DNA of 64,000 nt from Physcomitrium patens (lineage: Eukaryota; Streptophyta; Bryopsida; Funariales; Funariaceae), in assembly GCF_000002425.4 (NCBI RefSeq), contig NC_037254.1, forward strand, positions 6,120,144 through 6,184,143, read 5' to 3'. Every line of letters starts with the position of its first letter. Within the stretch, counting starts at the first letter, position 1. The position numbers and the translations under genes are program-made. The notes below the pieces were generated by a model, which was given only the letters and a program-made list of their open reading frames with translations, was not told where the DNA came from and did not search any database. Shown here in pieces: positions 26,001 to 37,260 of this stretch.

Positions 26001-27250
26001 GGCATAAGGTAAGCTTTATCTGCTAATATGCCTTGTGTGAGTAAGTCATATGAAGATAGAATCCAATCGACTCTATTAACATCTAAGTTAAATTTGCAAT
26101 CTTTTTTGTATAAAGTTGTAGCTAATAATAAAATATCACATATTCCAAGAATCCAATGGACATCCTTCACAATCATAAAAATATATTTTTTTAATAAGAT
26201 CTAAAACTATAAGATGCATCTCATCTGAGCTTCATGATTTATTAATGCCACCATCATAGCCTTAGAGTTAGATAGTCATATTTTTATCAAAATTGAAAAG
26301 CTTATTCTTCTCTCTTTGAATGTGTATATCTGTTGCACTATTGATGCATACATAATGTCATAATTGAGACCACAATATAATTATTTTTTTTGAATTAAAT
26401 AATACCTCTTGAACTAAAAGAACAATAGCAATTCTAACATTTACTATATTATTTTTGTTAATTTTAGAACATTCTATATCACCTCACTAATGCCCATTCT
26501 GTCTATAAGTTTTACAAGTACTTCTAGATTTATCAATCTTAGGCTTTTGTTTTTATTGTAGATGGTACTTCTTTAAGACTTGCTTTCCTCCTGTATGCAT
26601 TGTTGAAGTAGAAAATAGAGAACTAATCTTCTCCTTCTTTTGCATCTCTTTGTCAAAAAAAATAGATTACACTATTTTTTTTCTAATATATTTTTTTTTC
26701 TTTGATATAATTGACTGAATAAATAGATCTCAAGATTTTGGTAATACGATAAGTATTAGAAATGCCATGCTTTATTTGTTTATTTCACCACTAACTTTAA
26801 TATATTAATCCCTAAGATCAAAAATCTCTCTAAGAAAAATCACCATAGATTATTTGTCTACATATCAAAGATTATATAATTTCTTCATTAAAAATATCTG
26901 AGTAATAATTCTTGAGGGCTTGTGGATCTTAGCCAATATGTCCCACATCTATTTTGTAGTATTACATTTGTGTATATGAATTAATTATGAAGGCTTAATA
27001 TTGATTACATGAATCTTGGGATCCACTTGTTCAATCAATCACTTAATGCTTGTGCTTCTACTTGACTTGATTTCTATTTTCATTTTTCATCAATATCTAT
27101 AAGATATTTTAATGTCTTGGCTACATGCATGTAGAACTTGCAAATGTACATCAAGTGTTTCATAACAAATGCCCATGTGTCATAGTTTTTCTTATCTAAT
27201 CGATCAGTGTGATGATCCATTAAAAATGCTATTGTCAAATGCATTTAATG
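23057..27250 (-). pseudogene. Decayed Copia gag-pol
   Basis: Reading the minus strand from right to left: a gag zinc-knuckle remnant near 26490-26540 (CKTYRQNGH, the second Cys changed to Tyr). A GAG-pre-integrase/HHCC region at about 25800-26000 has WHQALAYDSIYAIQKAE followed by a CIFGKAHRQPF-like stretch. Integrase-to-RT linker sequence follows at about 24750-24940, and RT remnants with a conserved tail at 23652-23855. RNase H at 23203-23418 reads EAKYVALAIATRKSLWLCNIF and NQNAIAIAKNLVHHD, ending IEHHFIRQ. Frames are broken repeatedly. The order is integrase before RT, which is diagnostic for Copia. Confidence 0.8.
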
Positions 27251-27341
27251 CAATAACAAAAAATAACTATAAGAGAATACTTAACAAATGATCTAAAAAA
27301 TGCAATATTTAGAGAGTAATAGTAGTACCAAGCTATATTGG

Positions 27342-27344
<3 letters not shown>

Positions 27345-27372
<28 letters not shown>
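27345..27372. repeat. Poly-A tract, 28 bp
   Basis: It lies within the Copia internal region between the gag remnant and the 5' LTR (element orientation: leader). Confidence 0.9.
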
Positions 27373-27631
27373 CTTGATTTCACCTCTAGCAATAATTGGA
27401 ATTTAATTAAATAAAAATCAGCATCAATAGCATTAAATTCTAGCTCTAGCAGTTCCAACAAGGCTCCAATAGGGCTCCTACATGGTTCTAATAGCTCCTT
27501 GGCTTTAGCAATGTTCTAGCAGCAACAAAGCTCCCGTACCAAGTTGATCATTCAAGTTTTCATCTACAAAAAAACATCTAATTTCATCCAATTTTTTTCT
27601 AATAATATTCATCTACAACATTGTTCATCTA

Positions 27632-27643
27632 GCTCTGATACCA
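27632..27643 (-). other. Primer-binding site, initiator tRNA-Met
   Basis: The minus strand reads TGGTATCAGAGC, the exact complement of the plant tRNA-iMet 3' end used by many plant Copia and Gypsy elements. It directly abuts the LTR with no spacer. Confidence 0.95.
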
Positions 27644-27797
27644 TGTTATAAAAATAAGATGAAAATATGAAAGTTAGATGGACATCATTTGTTGCTAATA
27701 AAAAGTACCAAAAGCCAAGGAAAGGGTATTTTTGATGTTTTAGTTAAAGGCTAGATAAGTCACAGCTTTTGATACATATAGTATGAGATATTCAACA
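27644..27797 (-). repeat. Copia 5' LTR (154 bp)
   Basis: It starts TGTTATAAAAATA and ends TTCAACA on the plus strand, pairing with 22898-23056. Confidence 0.85.
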
Positions 27798-29640
27798 AAG
27801 AGAAAATCAATTACATGAGTGATAGTAATTAGTAAAGTACAAGAGTGTTGTAGAGGTACAATTGACGTTGAAGGAGGTATTTAGACAAAATAAAAGACCA
27901 ATGAAGTATATGAAATGAGAACTAATGTGATAGAAGACTAGTGCAAGTAATTAGACAAAGAATTAACTAGCAAAATGTCAAAAGAGATGACAACAATAGC
28001 TAGAAGTTGACAATGTGATAAACCAATCAAATCAAAATTCATAGAAAATCAATGAGCTAATTTGTGGATAGAATGACAATTCAAATGCTTATGTAGTATA
28101 GTTGTGAGCACAATTGTGGAAAAGAGAGTAAGTTGTGAAGAGTTTAGCATTTGTTGTTTCATGTTTAGATTGTCAAATTTTATTGATAAATAATTATTAT
28201 TACAAAGGATAATAAGTTTTGGTTTTTTAAATTTTTACTTGTTTCTTAAACACATTTTAGTTGCAACAAGGAATTTTGTATTTATTCAAGACATTACTAT
28301 TCTATGATAGTAAGACAAAAAATGAATGATTCAATACAAGTAAGGAATATGATGCAACAATAAAATAATTACAATAATGTAAAGTAGTTATAGAATGCAA
28401 TAGAATAATTGCAATGTGACAATAGTAGAATAAAAAGAACTACAAGATACTTGCAAGGTTAAGTAGAAACTAGAAATAAGAATTCAAGATCTAAATTTAA
28501 TTTTTAAAATACAATTGTAAAATTTGAATAAAAATAAATAAAAGATAGAATCAAAATCAATATACATATTGAAAAAGAATAGGAAGTCAAAGTGAGTTTA
28601 ATATGATTCAAGTCTTAGAGCTGGTATGTAATACTACTTTATTGTTAATAAAAGTTATAAAATTAATAGTGATTATAAATTCAAGTGTTTAAAATTTACT
28701 TATTTTTTGGAAGTACTTAATATATAACTTATATTGATTATTTTTTCAAAAAAAAAAAAAAAAAAATTAATAAGATTTTATTTTAAAATAAGAAGATTTA
28801 TCTAAAGTTCTTCCTTAGAATTATGGTTGCTAAAACTTCAGAATTTTGTCAAGACCTAGAATTGTTTGGAATCAAAATTTGCTTTAATTTAGGACTGCTA
28901 AAGATTTGAGATTTAATTAATATTGAAAACTTTTAAAATTTTAGATATTATAAGATTTTAGTATTTTTTAGAATGATGAATTTTTTCTTAAATATTTTTT
29001 AATCAAGACTTATGGTTTAATTATATTTGGAGATTTGATTAAGATTTAAAATTAGTATTAACTTTAAGATATATTTATGCTTTAAGATTTCTAAGGATTT
29101 TGAAATTTTTTACAAATATAAGTTTTTTTTTGGAGGAAAAAAATAAAATAAAATAAAATAAAAACTCAAGATTTTATTACATTTAAAATTTTATTGCAAC
29201 TTAGATAGATATATATATATATATATATATATATGTATACATAACCTCTTTGAGAAACTTAAAACTATTTAGAATTTAGAAGTCGTTTGGCTAAAACAGT
29301 TTATAACCAAGTTTAGATATGTCCAACAAATAACGTATATTACACATGACAATTAAGGATGTGTTTCACCTATGATAAATACCAACTACCACTCATACAT
29401 TAAACACATTCATGCAAATAATTCTATTTGTGATAAAAATCAAGTGCATTACATTAAAAACCTCTACAATATGAATGATGAAAGTTTTTGTTGGATTGGA
29501 ATTTGATAATATATTTGAACAGAGTATTATAAAATAGAGTATAAAAGTTTCATTCAATAAATAGAACCATGCATAAAATCACATTGAAATATAAACCAAA
29601 CATCAATACTTTCTAATACATCGTCTTGTTTCTTTACCAA
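27798..29640. other. Unassigned sequence, becoming AT-rich
   Basis: 27798 to about 28200 continues the purine-rich locus interrupted by the Copia element. After that, AT-rich DNA with an A run (28747-28766) and a (TA)n run (29209-29234) shows no gene. Confidence 0.45.
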
Positions 29641-30627
29641 TTACCACATGTGACAACTAGATTTTATGATGGTGATATGTAATCAAGTTGCAACCTTTCT
29701 AAGAGGGTTTCTTGACACATTATTAACATCCTTGCTAGGAACAAGAAAAACAATTCACAATTCAAGAAACCAAACTCCGTGGCTTCTATCAATCAATGCT
29801 TGCACAGCAGCAAAAACAGCAGATGAATTCATTTATTCATACGGAAAGTTGCACATTGGTATTGACAATAAAGAGTTTTCAGCAAAGTACATAGAAGAAA
29901 CTCTTAACAGCTGAAGGTAAAAATTTCCAATGACCTGTCCCCGCAAAGTCCATCAGCAGATGAAGCTATCTCAAATACATCAGAATATGACGAAGCATAA
30001 TGACATTCTGAAATGTATGTTTGCCTTAAGAAGAAGACCATGCCACAGTTTTATGGCAACCTGAATGCTTTCCTCCCATGAAACCAACTTTCAGTGGCAT
30101 ATCTGGCAAACAGTGTTTGCATCTTGAGCTTGGCGATGGTGGGCAGTGCCATCAACAAAGCTGTTCACTCTCAACACTGCTGCCAAAATGTGCCACTGAG
30201 AATGCTTCATTGAAGAAGCCACCAACTGAGTATCTAATGTACTCAAATTGCAAGAGCGGCTTTCAATTCCTGTTTGCCCATCCCATGTCTCCCCAACTCT
30301 ACATAGTACACAGAGAACAGCAAGCGACACAATTAGGTCAAACAAGACCCGATGCCTTCTCCAAGGACGAAGCAGCACGCACTCTTTTCACAACAATCAT
30401 GTGCGCTCCGTATCCAACATAAAAGGCAACCCACGAATTGAAGGCAATTATAACGGTCGAATGTAGGATCTATACTAGGTTCACAGTCAGTTCTAAGGCA
30501 CCTTCAAGATCTCTTCGGTTGAATTGAGCAAATCTAAGTGCGAAACCTTACGCAAGATTTCCAGCTACGGGGGCACGTAAGTTGAGGGGAAACGTAAGGA
30601 TGTGAATGGAGTGATTGGCGATGGAAA
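29641..30627 (-). other. Downstream flank, probably partly 3' UTR, of the DUF3511 gene
   Basis: Composition becomes gene-like here. An 82-codon plus-strand frame from the ATG at 29666 (ending KYIEETLNS) has no recognisable domain. The better explanation is transcribed or flanking sequence of the minus-strand DUF3511 gene. Confidence 0.35.
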
Positions 30628-30876
30628 TTAGAACCACCCATACCGAACCTCTAAGTACTTGTTTTTAATCCACCGGCAGCCGTTCCTGACCGTCTCTTTC
30701 ATTTTTCCCTCCACCGTAAACACCTTGTACTTGGCCACACGTTTCTTACGGCGCATCTCGGCGTCCGTTTGTAACCAGGACCCACGAGCCATCTTAGTGC
30801 TTTTGGTCCTGCTCGCGTTGCTGAGATCAGTGTTGTCGCCATGTCGACACACACCGTTGTGATGTCCAACCGCCAT
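30628..30876 (-). CDS. DUF3511 domain small plant protein
   Basis: An 82-residue product. The C-terminal half (from about residue 38) reads DAEMRRKKRVAKYKVFTVEGKM, then a WIKNKYLEVRYGWF end. This is the hallmark of the plant DUF3511 family: a basic RKKR block, the YKVFTVEGK core and an aromatic C-terminus. The family is restricted to land plants, short, and of unknown biochemical role. No signal peptide or membrane segment is visible, and the protein is strongly basic. Start: the ATG in GACGATGGCG has purine at -3 and G at +4. The frame stays open upstream to 30993 but offers no earlier ATG that I could see, so an upstream exon is possible but not needed. A second in-frame Met lies at residue 29. 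The sequence upstream is GC-rich and contains a heat-shock element. Confidence 0.82.
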   Translation of the reverse strand: MAVGHHNGVCRHGDNTDLSNASRTKSTKMARGSWLQTDAEMRRKKRVAKYKVFTVEGKMKETVRNGCRWIKNKYLEVRYGWF

Positions 30877-31799
30877 CGTCACACGGCCCCAAGTCCTACT
30901 CCCACACAAGGATGAAGGAAAAACCCAACACCCAAAAAAACAGTTCCCGAAGACGATGACAATCCAACTATGGATTGGAAGTGCAACTCTCACATACCAG
31001 GATCATGAGACATACGACCCTAGGGACAAAACATCCCGAAGCAACAGTCTACCGCCACTACATCCCCCCAGAGAATCTACACAATCTTGGAACACAAACC
31101 ACAGCGACTACAGCCCTACAATCACAAAAGCAAAAGCACCCTTCCACTCCACAGTGAGCCACTTGACAACCGATGCCGAAAGCATGGCCGACAGAAGCGA
31201 AAGAGGAAGCTCCAGCATACGCATTCGTGCCCTAACGATCAAAACGCAACCCCAGCAGTCGGAGAAGCCGACTAGGAATGCCAGACCGCCAAGGGCACAA
31301 CAGCAACAGCAAATCTGCGATAGCCGCCCTCGTCTAATTTTAGACCGTGACCCACATGATGCCACAGCCGGCCCACAAAATGTGCGGACAGGACTCCAAT
31401 GGCGAGGCAGCCTACAATAATTCTAGAACCTGTGAGCAGATACCCGTCTTGTGGCACTGGCGTCGCGGGGACGCGGCGAGGCATCGTCACTCACGCCGTT
31501 GTGTGCATGCCTCGCGCGGGGACTTCCAACAACCCATCGCTCCACCCTACCTCCAATCCTCAACTCTCGACTCCGCGTTGCTTCGCGAGGCTTGAATTGC
31601 AGCTTGCGAGGGTGTCTTCGCGATGTGCAGCTGCCTCGATGAGATGGGTCCCTCGGGGGTTTCGCGTTTTCCTCGTCTCCGTCGCCGCGAGCGTTTCCTC
31701 GCGTGGGCGCGACCTTGTGTCCATTGTTGAGGGGTGCTTGAGCGGGCAGAGCAGTAAGCCCAGGAAAAAAAATAAAAATGCCTCTACGGGCTAACCGCG
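30877..31799 (-). promoter_or_regulatory. GC-rich upstream region or 5' UTR of the DUF3511 gene
   Basis: About 900 bp of GC-rich, CpG-containing sequence lies upstream of the start. Long frames exist on both strands (for example from the ATG at 30956 on plus), as expected by chance in GC-rich DNA, and none shows a domain. A long leader, a leader intron or a promoter cannot be separated without transcripts. Confidence 0.4.
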
Positions 31800-31812
31800 G
31801 AAGGTTCCAGAA
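31800..31812. promoter_or_regulatory. Heat-shock element, three perfect units
   Basis: GAAGGTTCCAGAA fits GAAnnTTCnnGAA, the binding site of heat-shock factor trimers. A two-unit site TTCTGGAA follows at 31883-31890. Position is about 0.9 kb upstream of the DUF3511 start codon. Confidence 0.5.
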
Positions 31813-31984
31813 CCCGCCCATGTTTGAGTGTTTTTCCCCTGCGTATTGTTTTATTCTTTGAAGTGAGGATAGAAGCAAAAAGTTCTGGAAATAATAAATA
31901 TGTGAAATGTAAAATATTTAAATAAATAAAATTAAAAACTTAAAAAATAACGAATATATGCATATAATGCTTAAGAACTCATAA

Positions 31985-33350
31985 ACTTTGATAGTAACGT
32001 TTGGCCATGAAGTAAGAGAAAAACAATAAAGGAAAAATATCATACATACTCTTCAAATATGTCAAAATATCAAGAATACTCCTATATTCTTGATAATAGC
32101 ATATATATATATATATATATATATCCCTAGAATTATTGATAATAGCATATATATCCTCCACCTTGATAAGATATTAGAAATCTGACAATTCCATTAATGT
32201 TTTTGTCTTTAAATGGATCCAAATAGTGGATTTTGTGACTTAGTGTATTAAAAAGGAGAGTGCTACATGTACTCAACAGTGCACAACATATGGCTCTCTC
32301 GCCCACAACATTTTGTTCCAAGGTCTTACAAAGCACAAATCTTTTGCAAGGCAGAGACCTCTGTCAATAGAGGGAGTTGTGATTGCGACTGTTGGATATC
32401 CAACATCAAAACCCTCATTACATTGCATTGCATTGCATTACAGAAATACATAGAAACAATTCTTGATTTTGAATCCATTTTGCATGGCTTATATGTGAAT
32501 GGGACTTCATAACCAACAATACAACACAAAATATTGAACAAACTAAAATCAAGAATACAATTTTTGATAAGGATTTCAAAGCTCATCTTCATAAGAGCAT
32601 CAAAATCCTTTGATCAATTGAATAATTCATTATTAAGTATTAAAGTGATTCATTTTTTTGTTTATGATATTCTTCTTGATTCCCATGAAGTGCCAAGAGA
32701 TTTTGGTAAGTTGTCAAAAGAAGGAATTTTGATTGTGAGTGAGCTACTTTACCTAGCAAAAGAAACTTATCAATGATTTTATTTTGTGTATGGTAACGCT
32801 CATGGTCTCTCATATTAACATGACCTTCAATTTATTAGAGAGGATATTTCCAAAGAGAATTAAAAATAGAATAAACGTAATGCAATAAAGATTTTGATAT
32901 TAGATATCCAAGGCTTGCAATCATAGCTCCTTCTACTAATAGAGATCTCTACCTTAAAAAAGATTTATACTTTGTAAGACATTGGAACAAGAGAATCGCA
33001 TGCTATTCATTGTCAAGCAAATAGAACACTCTCCTTCTTTTTTGGACAGTCTGCCCAAGAATGTACATCATACAAGATCCACCTCTTTTTTTCTTTTTTT
33101 TTTTCTTTTTTTTCTAATACACTAAATTCTATTAATACTCTCAAAAGCCACTATTTAGGTCCAAATAAAGACAAAAATATTAATAGAATTTTTAGATTTC
33201 TAATACCTTATCAAGGTAGAAGGTATATATGCTATTATCAACAATTTTAGAGATTTATATGATATTATCAAGAATATAGGGATATTTTTGATATATTGAC
33301 ATATTTGAAGGGTATGTATGATATTTTCTAATAATAAATTCAAAGATTAA
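31985..33350. mobile_element. Large fold-back element with ~500-bp inverted repeats
   Basis: The left arm (about 31985-32550) and right arm (about 32780-33350) are imperfect inverted repeats. Matching landmarks are CATACATAC..TTCAAATATGTCAA, ATATTCTTGATAATA, ACCTTGATAAG.TATTAGAAATCT, CAAATAGTGG, AAGG/AATGTCTTACAAAG and GATATC.AA.ATCAAAA. The right arm also carries an extra T/C-rich run. The central ~230 bp has no recognised gene. It could be a TIR DNA transposon derivative or two LTRs in inverted arrangement. A 16-bp palindrome TGTTGGATATCCAACA at about 32389-32404 resembles a Copia LTR start. Confidence 0.65.
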
Positions 33351-33527
33351 CAATAATATTGTAGAAGGAGCTAATCTTGAGAAGTCCCAAAAACTCTCCT
33401 TCTGTTTTTTATTTTTTTATTTTTTTATTTTTTTGTGTATTAATAATTCTATTAAGAATTGGAGTATGTTATAAAAATTTCTTTTATTGGTGATATTAAA
33501 ATCAAAAAATTCATAATTTTACTTATA

Positions 33528-33568
<41 letters not shown>

Positions 33569-36063
33569 TTAAATCTTCTCAAGATTTCATTTCTTAAGAA
33601 TTTTATAGTATAAAAGTTTATGAGCAAATATCACATCGTGAATTTTATCACTTTATTTTTTGTTTAACTTATTTTTATTCAATTAATAAAATCTTCTCAA
33701 TACATGATAATTTAATTTTACCTCTAGAGTTCTACAAAATAGACTTATTGTTTATAAAAATACATTGACCTCACATGATCAAGCTTTTTATAAATTTAAA
33801 CTGCAACCAAATTTTGTAAAAGTAAAATATTAACTTTTGAAACAGTGCTTGAAAATTAAGTTTTACAAGTAATGATGTGAAATTATTTTCACTTACCACC
33901 AGAATATTACTTATATCAACTTTGATCCAAAACTCTCATCTTATTGTCGTACCTTCAAATTTATATATAATGTGGTGTGAGTATATATACATATATTAAA
34001 ATTCAAATGTATGAATGGTAAGTTAAAAATTAAAGTTTATGTCTATATGTGTGTAGATTATTTCATCCAAAGTAATAGATCCAAATACAAGATATTGAAG
34101 TTTCATGATAATGTTTTTTATTGGAATTGCATCATATAATACAATAATAATAATAATAATAATCTATGCTATTAGTATTTTATATTAAAATATGATTTTT
34201 TCAAATATTTTAATTATTATTTCATTTAAATACAATTTTTTGTTGTATAGCATCATTGTTATTTATTAGGAACAAATATTCAATCTTCTTCTTTTTAAAT
34301 TAAATATTTATTGAGTGTATTTAATTATTTTTTAGTTGTTTGGGATCATTCTCAATTGTTAGTATTTTGGTACATTTATCTATTTACTAAAAGAATATTC
34401 TTGAGTGAAAATATTTTAGGAGTAAATTTATTTGATATATTCATTTTTTTTTTATATTATTTTCCTGAATGTGTAGTACAATTCATTCTTTTGCATTCAA
34501 CACAACAACCTGGGAGCATTTAAATGGGTCTGAAATCATTTTCTTGTGCTTTGTAGCAGCATTAAACAAAAGATGTTTCACTTTGTGGCTACGCTTTCTT
34601 TATGTCCACTGTATTAATTAAAATAAATCCATCATTACTCTTATTCATGCTCACATAAAGTTACGTTTTTAGAATTTCATTCAATCATACAGGATGAAAG
34701 TATGTGCATGTTTTATGTGTGTGTGTATATGTCATCATGTTTATATATATATATATATATATATATCTATATAAAGAAATTCAAGAACATATATATATAT
34801 ATACACAAGAAATTCAAAAACATATATATATACACACACCTATATATATATATATATATATAGGTGTGTGTGTATATATATGTTTTTGAATTTCTTGTGT
34901 CTTGTGTCTTGAATATTTAAGTAATACATAATTCATTATTGCATTGATCTTTTAGATTTTGCACAATTGGCTATCAAATATTTCAAGTGAATTAATTTAG
35001 AAGTTTGTGAAAGTTTCAGTTAGCAAAATTGATTATTTTTAAATACTATTTTTGAACATGTAAAAGATTTTTTGATGCACAATGTTTTAATACAAAAAAT
35101 TTCAAGTATCATTCAATCAAAACATTTGCATGAGATAATGTTTGTTTAGTGTTCATGAATATTTTGGTAAGGAGTTTGAGAGTTTTTTTTTGATAATTCT
35201 AGGAAGTCAACATATTAAAACTCTACTTACACAAAGATTGTAAGTTTCAAAACTATTGTATATTGGGTTGTAAAGTTTAGAAAATTTTAAGAGAATAATA
35301 AATTATAGTGTAATAAGTTAGAATAAAAAAATTAGAATTTAGACTTAATAGGAGAAGTCAAGTTTAGATTTAATTTTTGGTTTGTTACAACCACTTATGC
35401 AAAGAGTGTATGAGTAAGAACGTTAATACATAGAAAACATATTGAAAAAGGTAGGATATTTAGATAAATATATCCATTAGCTTAGTATCAAATGTCATAG
35501 AAAAGTAAGTCATTACAAAAGCTTGGAAATTACTAGCATATAAGAGGTTTGTATTTAATCCAAGTAAATTTTAGTAAACAATTTTTTTATATTTCTTACA
35601 TATTTGTGGTTTTTTTTTCCTTTTTTTTCTTTATATATATTCAATCTTGTATTGTAGACGTTAATAACAAAGTGGTATTTATAAACATTCTTTAATAAGT
35701 AAGTAATTATTGCATGTTTTGTTTAAAAATATGAAATAAAATAAAATAAAATAAAAATACCATTATATAAATCAACAATTTAGCTAGCTTAACTTAAATA
35801 TATCATATATAAACTTTTTTGAGGCAAAAATAATTAAGTAAATAAAAACTACTTGTATTTACATCAAGATACAAAATAATGTTGTTCACAAGTTTTATAA
35901 TTAATAATTTGTGGAATGTTGGGAACTTTTGTTCCTTTTAACTTTAGAGTTTTAGCTTAAATTCTAAAGTAGTATATATCCATATTTAATAAAATGCATA
36001 AAGATTAAATTTTTTATAAGATTGATCATACTTAAAGGATATTTTCATGGCTGAGACTATTAA
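33351..36063. other. AT-rich intergenic DNA, nothing assigned
   Basis: No gene was seen. It contains (TA)n runs at 33533-33565 and 34741-34766 and the hairpin at 34803-34900. Confidence 0.5.
34803..34900. repeat. 49-bp near-perfect inverted repeat around a (TA)n core
   Basis: Arms 34803-34851 and 34852-34900 are complementary with one mismatch. They run from ACACAAGAAATTCAAAAAC through TA and CA repeats to the (TA)11 centre. A further direct copy of AGAAATTCAAGAACATATA lies just left (about 34776-34800). Confidence 0.9.
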
Positions 36064-36281
36064 CACATCCTAAATTGCTACAAGCACATCTAATATTGCA
36101 ATATGCACATTCAAAACACGTGGAGAGTTGTGATTGGTGGGGTGTTATAATATGGAACTTGCTACCTGACACAAGTGCAGGGATGAGGGAAGGTGGCAGC
36201 CTCCCTCTCAATTACAACCCTCCACATGTTTTAGCTGTGCATATAGCAACATTAGATGTACTTGTAGTAAGTTAGGATGTG
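36064..36281. mobile_element. MITE-like fold-back element, ~218 bp
   Basis: The ends CACATCC and GGATGTG begin imperfect inverted arms of about 75 bp. Paired landmarks are CTACAAGCACATCTAAT with ATTAGATGTACTTGTAG, ATATGCACA with TGTGCATAT, and ACACGTGGAGAGTTGTGATTG with its diverged complement. The centre is GC-richer than the flanks. No coding capacity was found, and no clear target duplication. Confidence 0.7.
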
Positions 36282-37260
36282 CTTGTAACCTTTGCCTATT
36301 TTTATAAGTTTCAAATAATTACTTCTTATATAGCAATCAAATTATAAGTGATTGTATAAATTAATTAAGTTAAATCACTACACTCACAAACCATATCTAA
36401 GGATTTTAAAAGACACTTACAATTGTTCTTGTTATTAGGTGAATATTAATTTTTATTTTATATTAATATTATGAAAATATTTAAAAACTTGCAACTTTTT
36501 TATCTAAATATTTTACTTGCTATAGTATTAGCATTAGATAAATAAGTGACCTTAAAGAATCTATGATAAGAGTCACTTGCTCAACTTATTAAATAGTTTT
36601 TAACAATTCAATATACAAATATAAAATATAATAATAATAATAAATAACAATATATTTCAAATTAAATTTATAATAATAGATAAAATAATTACTAACTTTT
36701 AAAATATAAAAAATATTTATAAATTTTATAAAATAATAATTAAATATAATGTTACTAGAACTTTAAAAATAATATTTTCAAAATCCAAGTTACAAGCTTC
36801 TCTTTTCAACTTTAAATGAATTAAAAAAATCAATATTTTAATTACCACAACTAATTTGGTAAACTTAATAAAATAAAAAAACTTTAGAATTGATCTAAAA
36901 AAAAATTAAAACAATTTTCATTATCACAACGTTTTGGTATAATATATTTATACATATATATATATATATATATATATATGCAATCTTTCCAACTGCATAT
37001 TATTTTTCCAATAATCATCATCACATCTTATCATCTTTGGTTTGGAATCCACAGCAGGATCTTAGAAACTGAAGAACTCTACTTTTCTCAATATAAAATC
37101 ATGAAGTCAAATCATGAAATACACAAATCCACAAACTCAGACATTGACGACAAATGCTGTTCATCTACCTGAAACAAAGCGATCGATTGATCTAATATCT
37201 GTATACAAACACGAAACACACAGAGTCATTTATATATATATATATATATATATATCTGGA
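36282..37260. other. AT-rich intergenic DNA, nothing assigned
   Basis: No gene was seen. Two (TA)n runs lie at 36953-36979 and 37230-37255. Confidence 0.5.

Larger units (their letters stand above)
22898..27797 (-). mobile_element. Ty1/Copia retrotransposon with short LTRs
   Basis: LTRs at 22898-23056 and 27644-27797 share most of their length and have TG...CA ends (TGTTA... and ...TTCAACA). A perfect tRNA-iMet primer-binding site adjoins the right LTR, fixing the minus orientation. Flanks read GAGAG on the left and AAGAG on the right, a target duplication with one G-to-A change. Inside, the gag, integrase, RT and RNase H remnants lie in Copia order. The total length of 4.9 kb is normal for Copia. 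It is decayed and cannot encode functional proteins. Confidence 0.85.

Noticed and set aside
30956..31420. 154-codon plus-strand frame starting with ATG in the GC-rich DUF3511 upstream region
   Set aside because: No domain, biased composition, and equally long frames on the opposite strand. Best explained by high GC.
31399..31878. 131- and 151-codon frames on both strands
   Set aside because: Mutually overlapping, Arg/Ser/Pro-rich, without domains. The minus frame lacks an ATG start.
32389..32404. TGTTGGATATCCAACA as a Copia LTR start
   Set aside because: It matches a common LTR start and is palindromic, but no LTR pair, primer site or coding region could be attached to it.
34704..34889. 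61-codon frame rich in Tyr and Ile
   Set aside because: A translation of TA/CA repeats.
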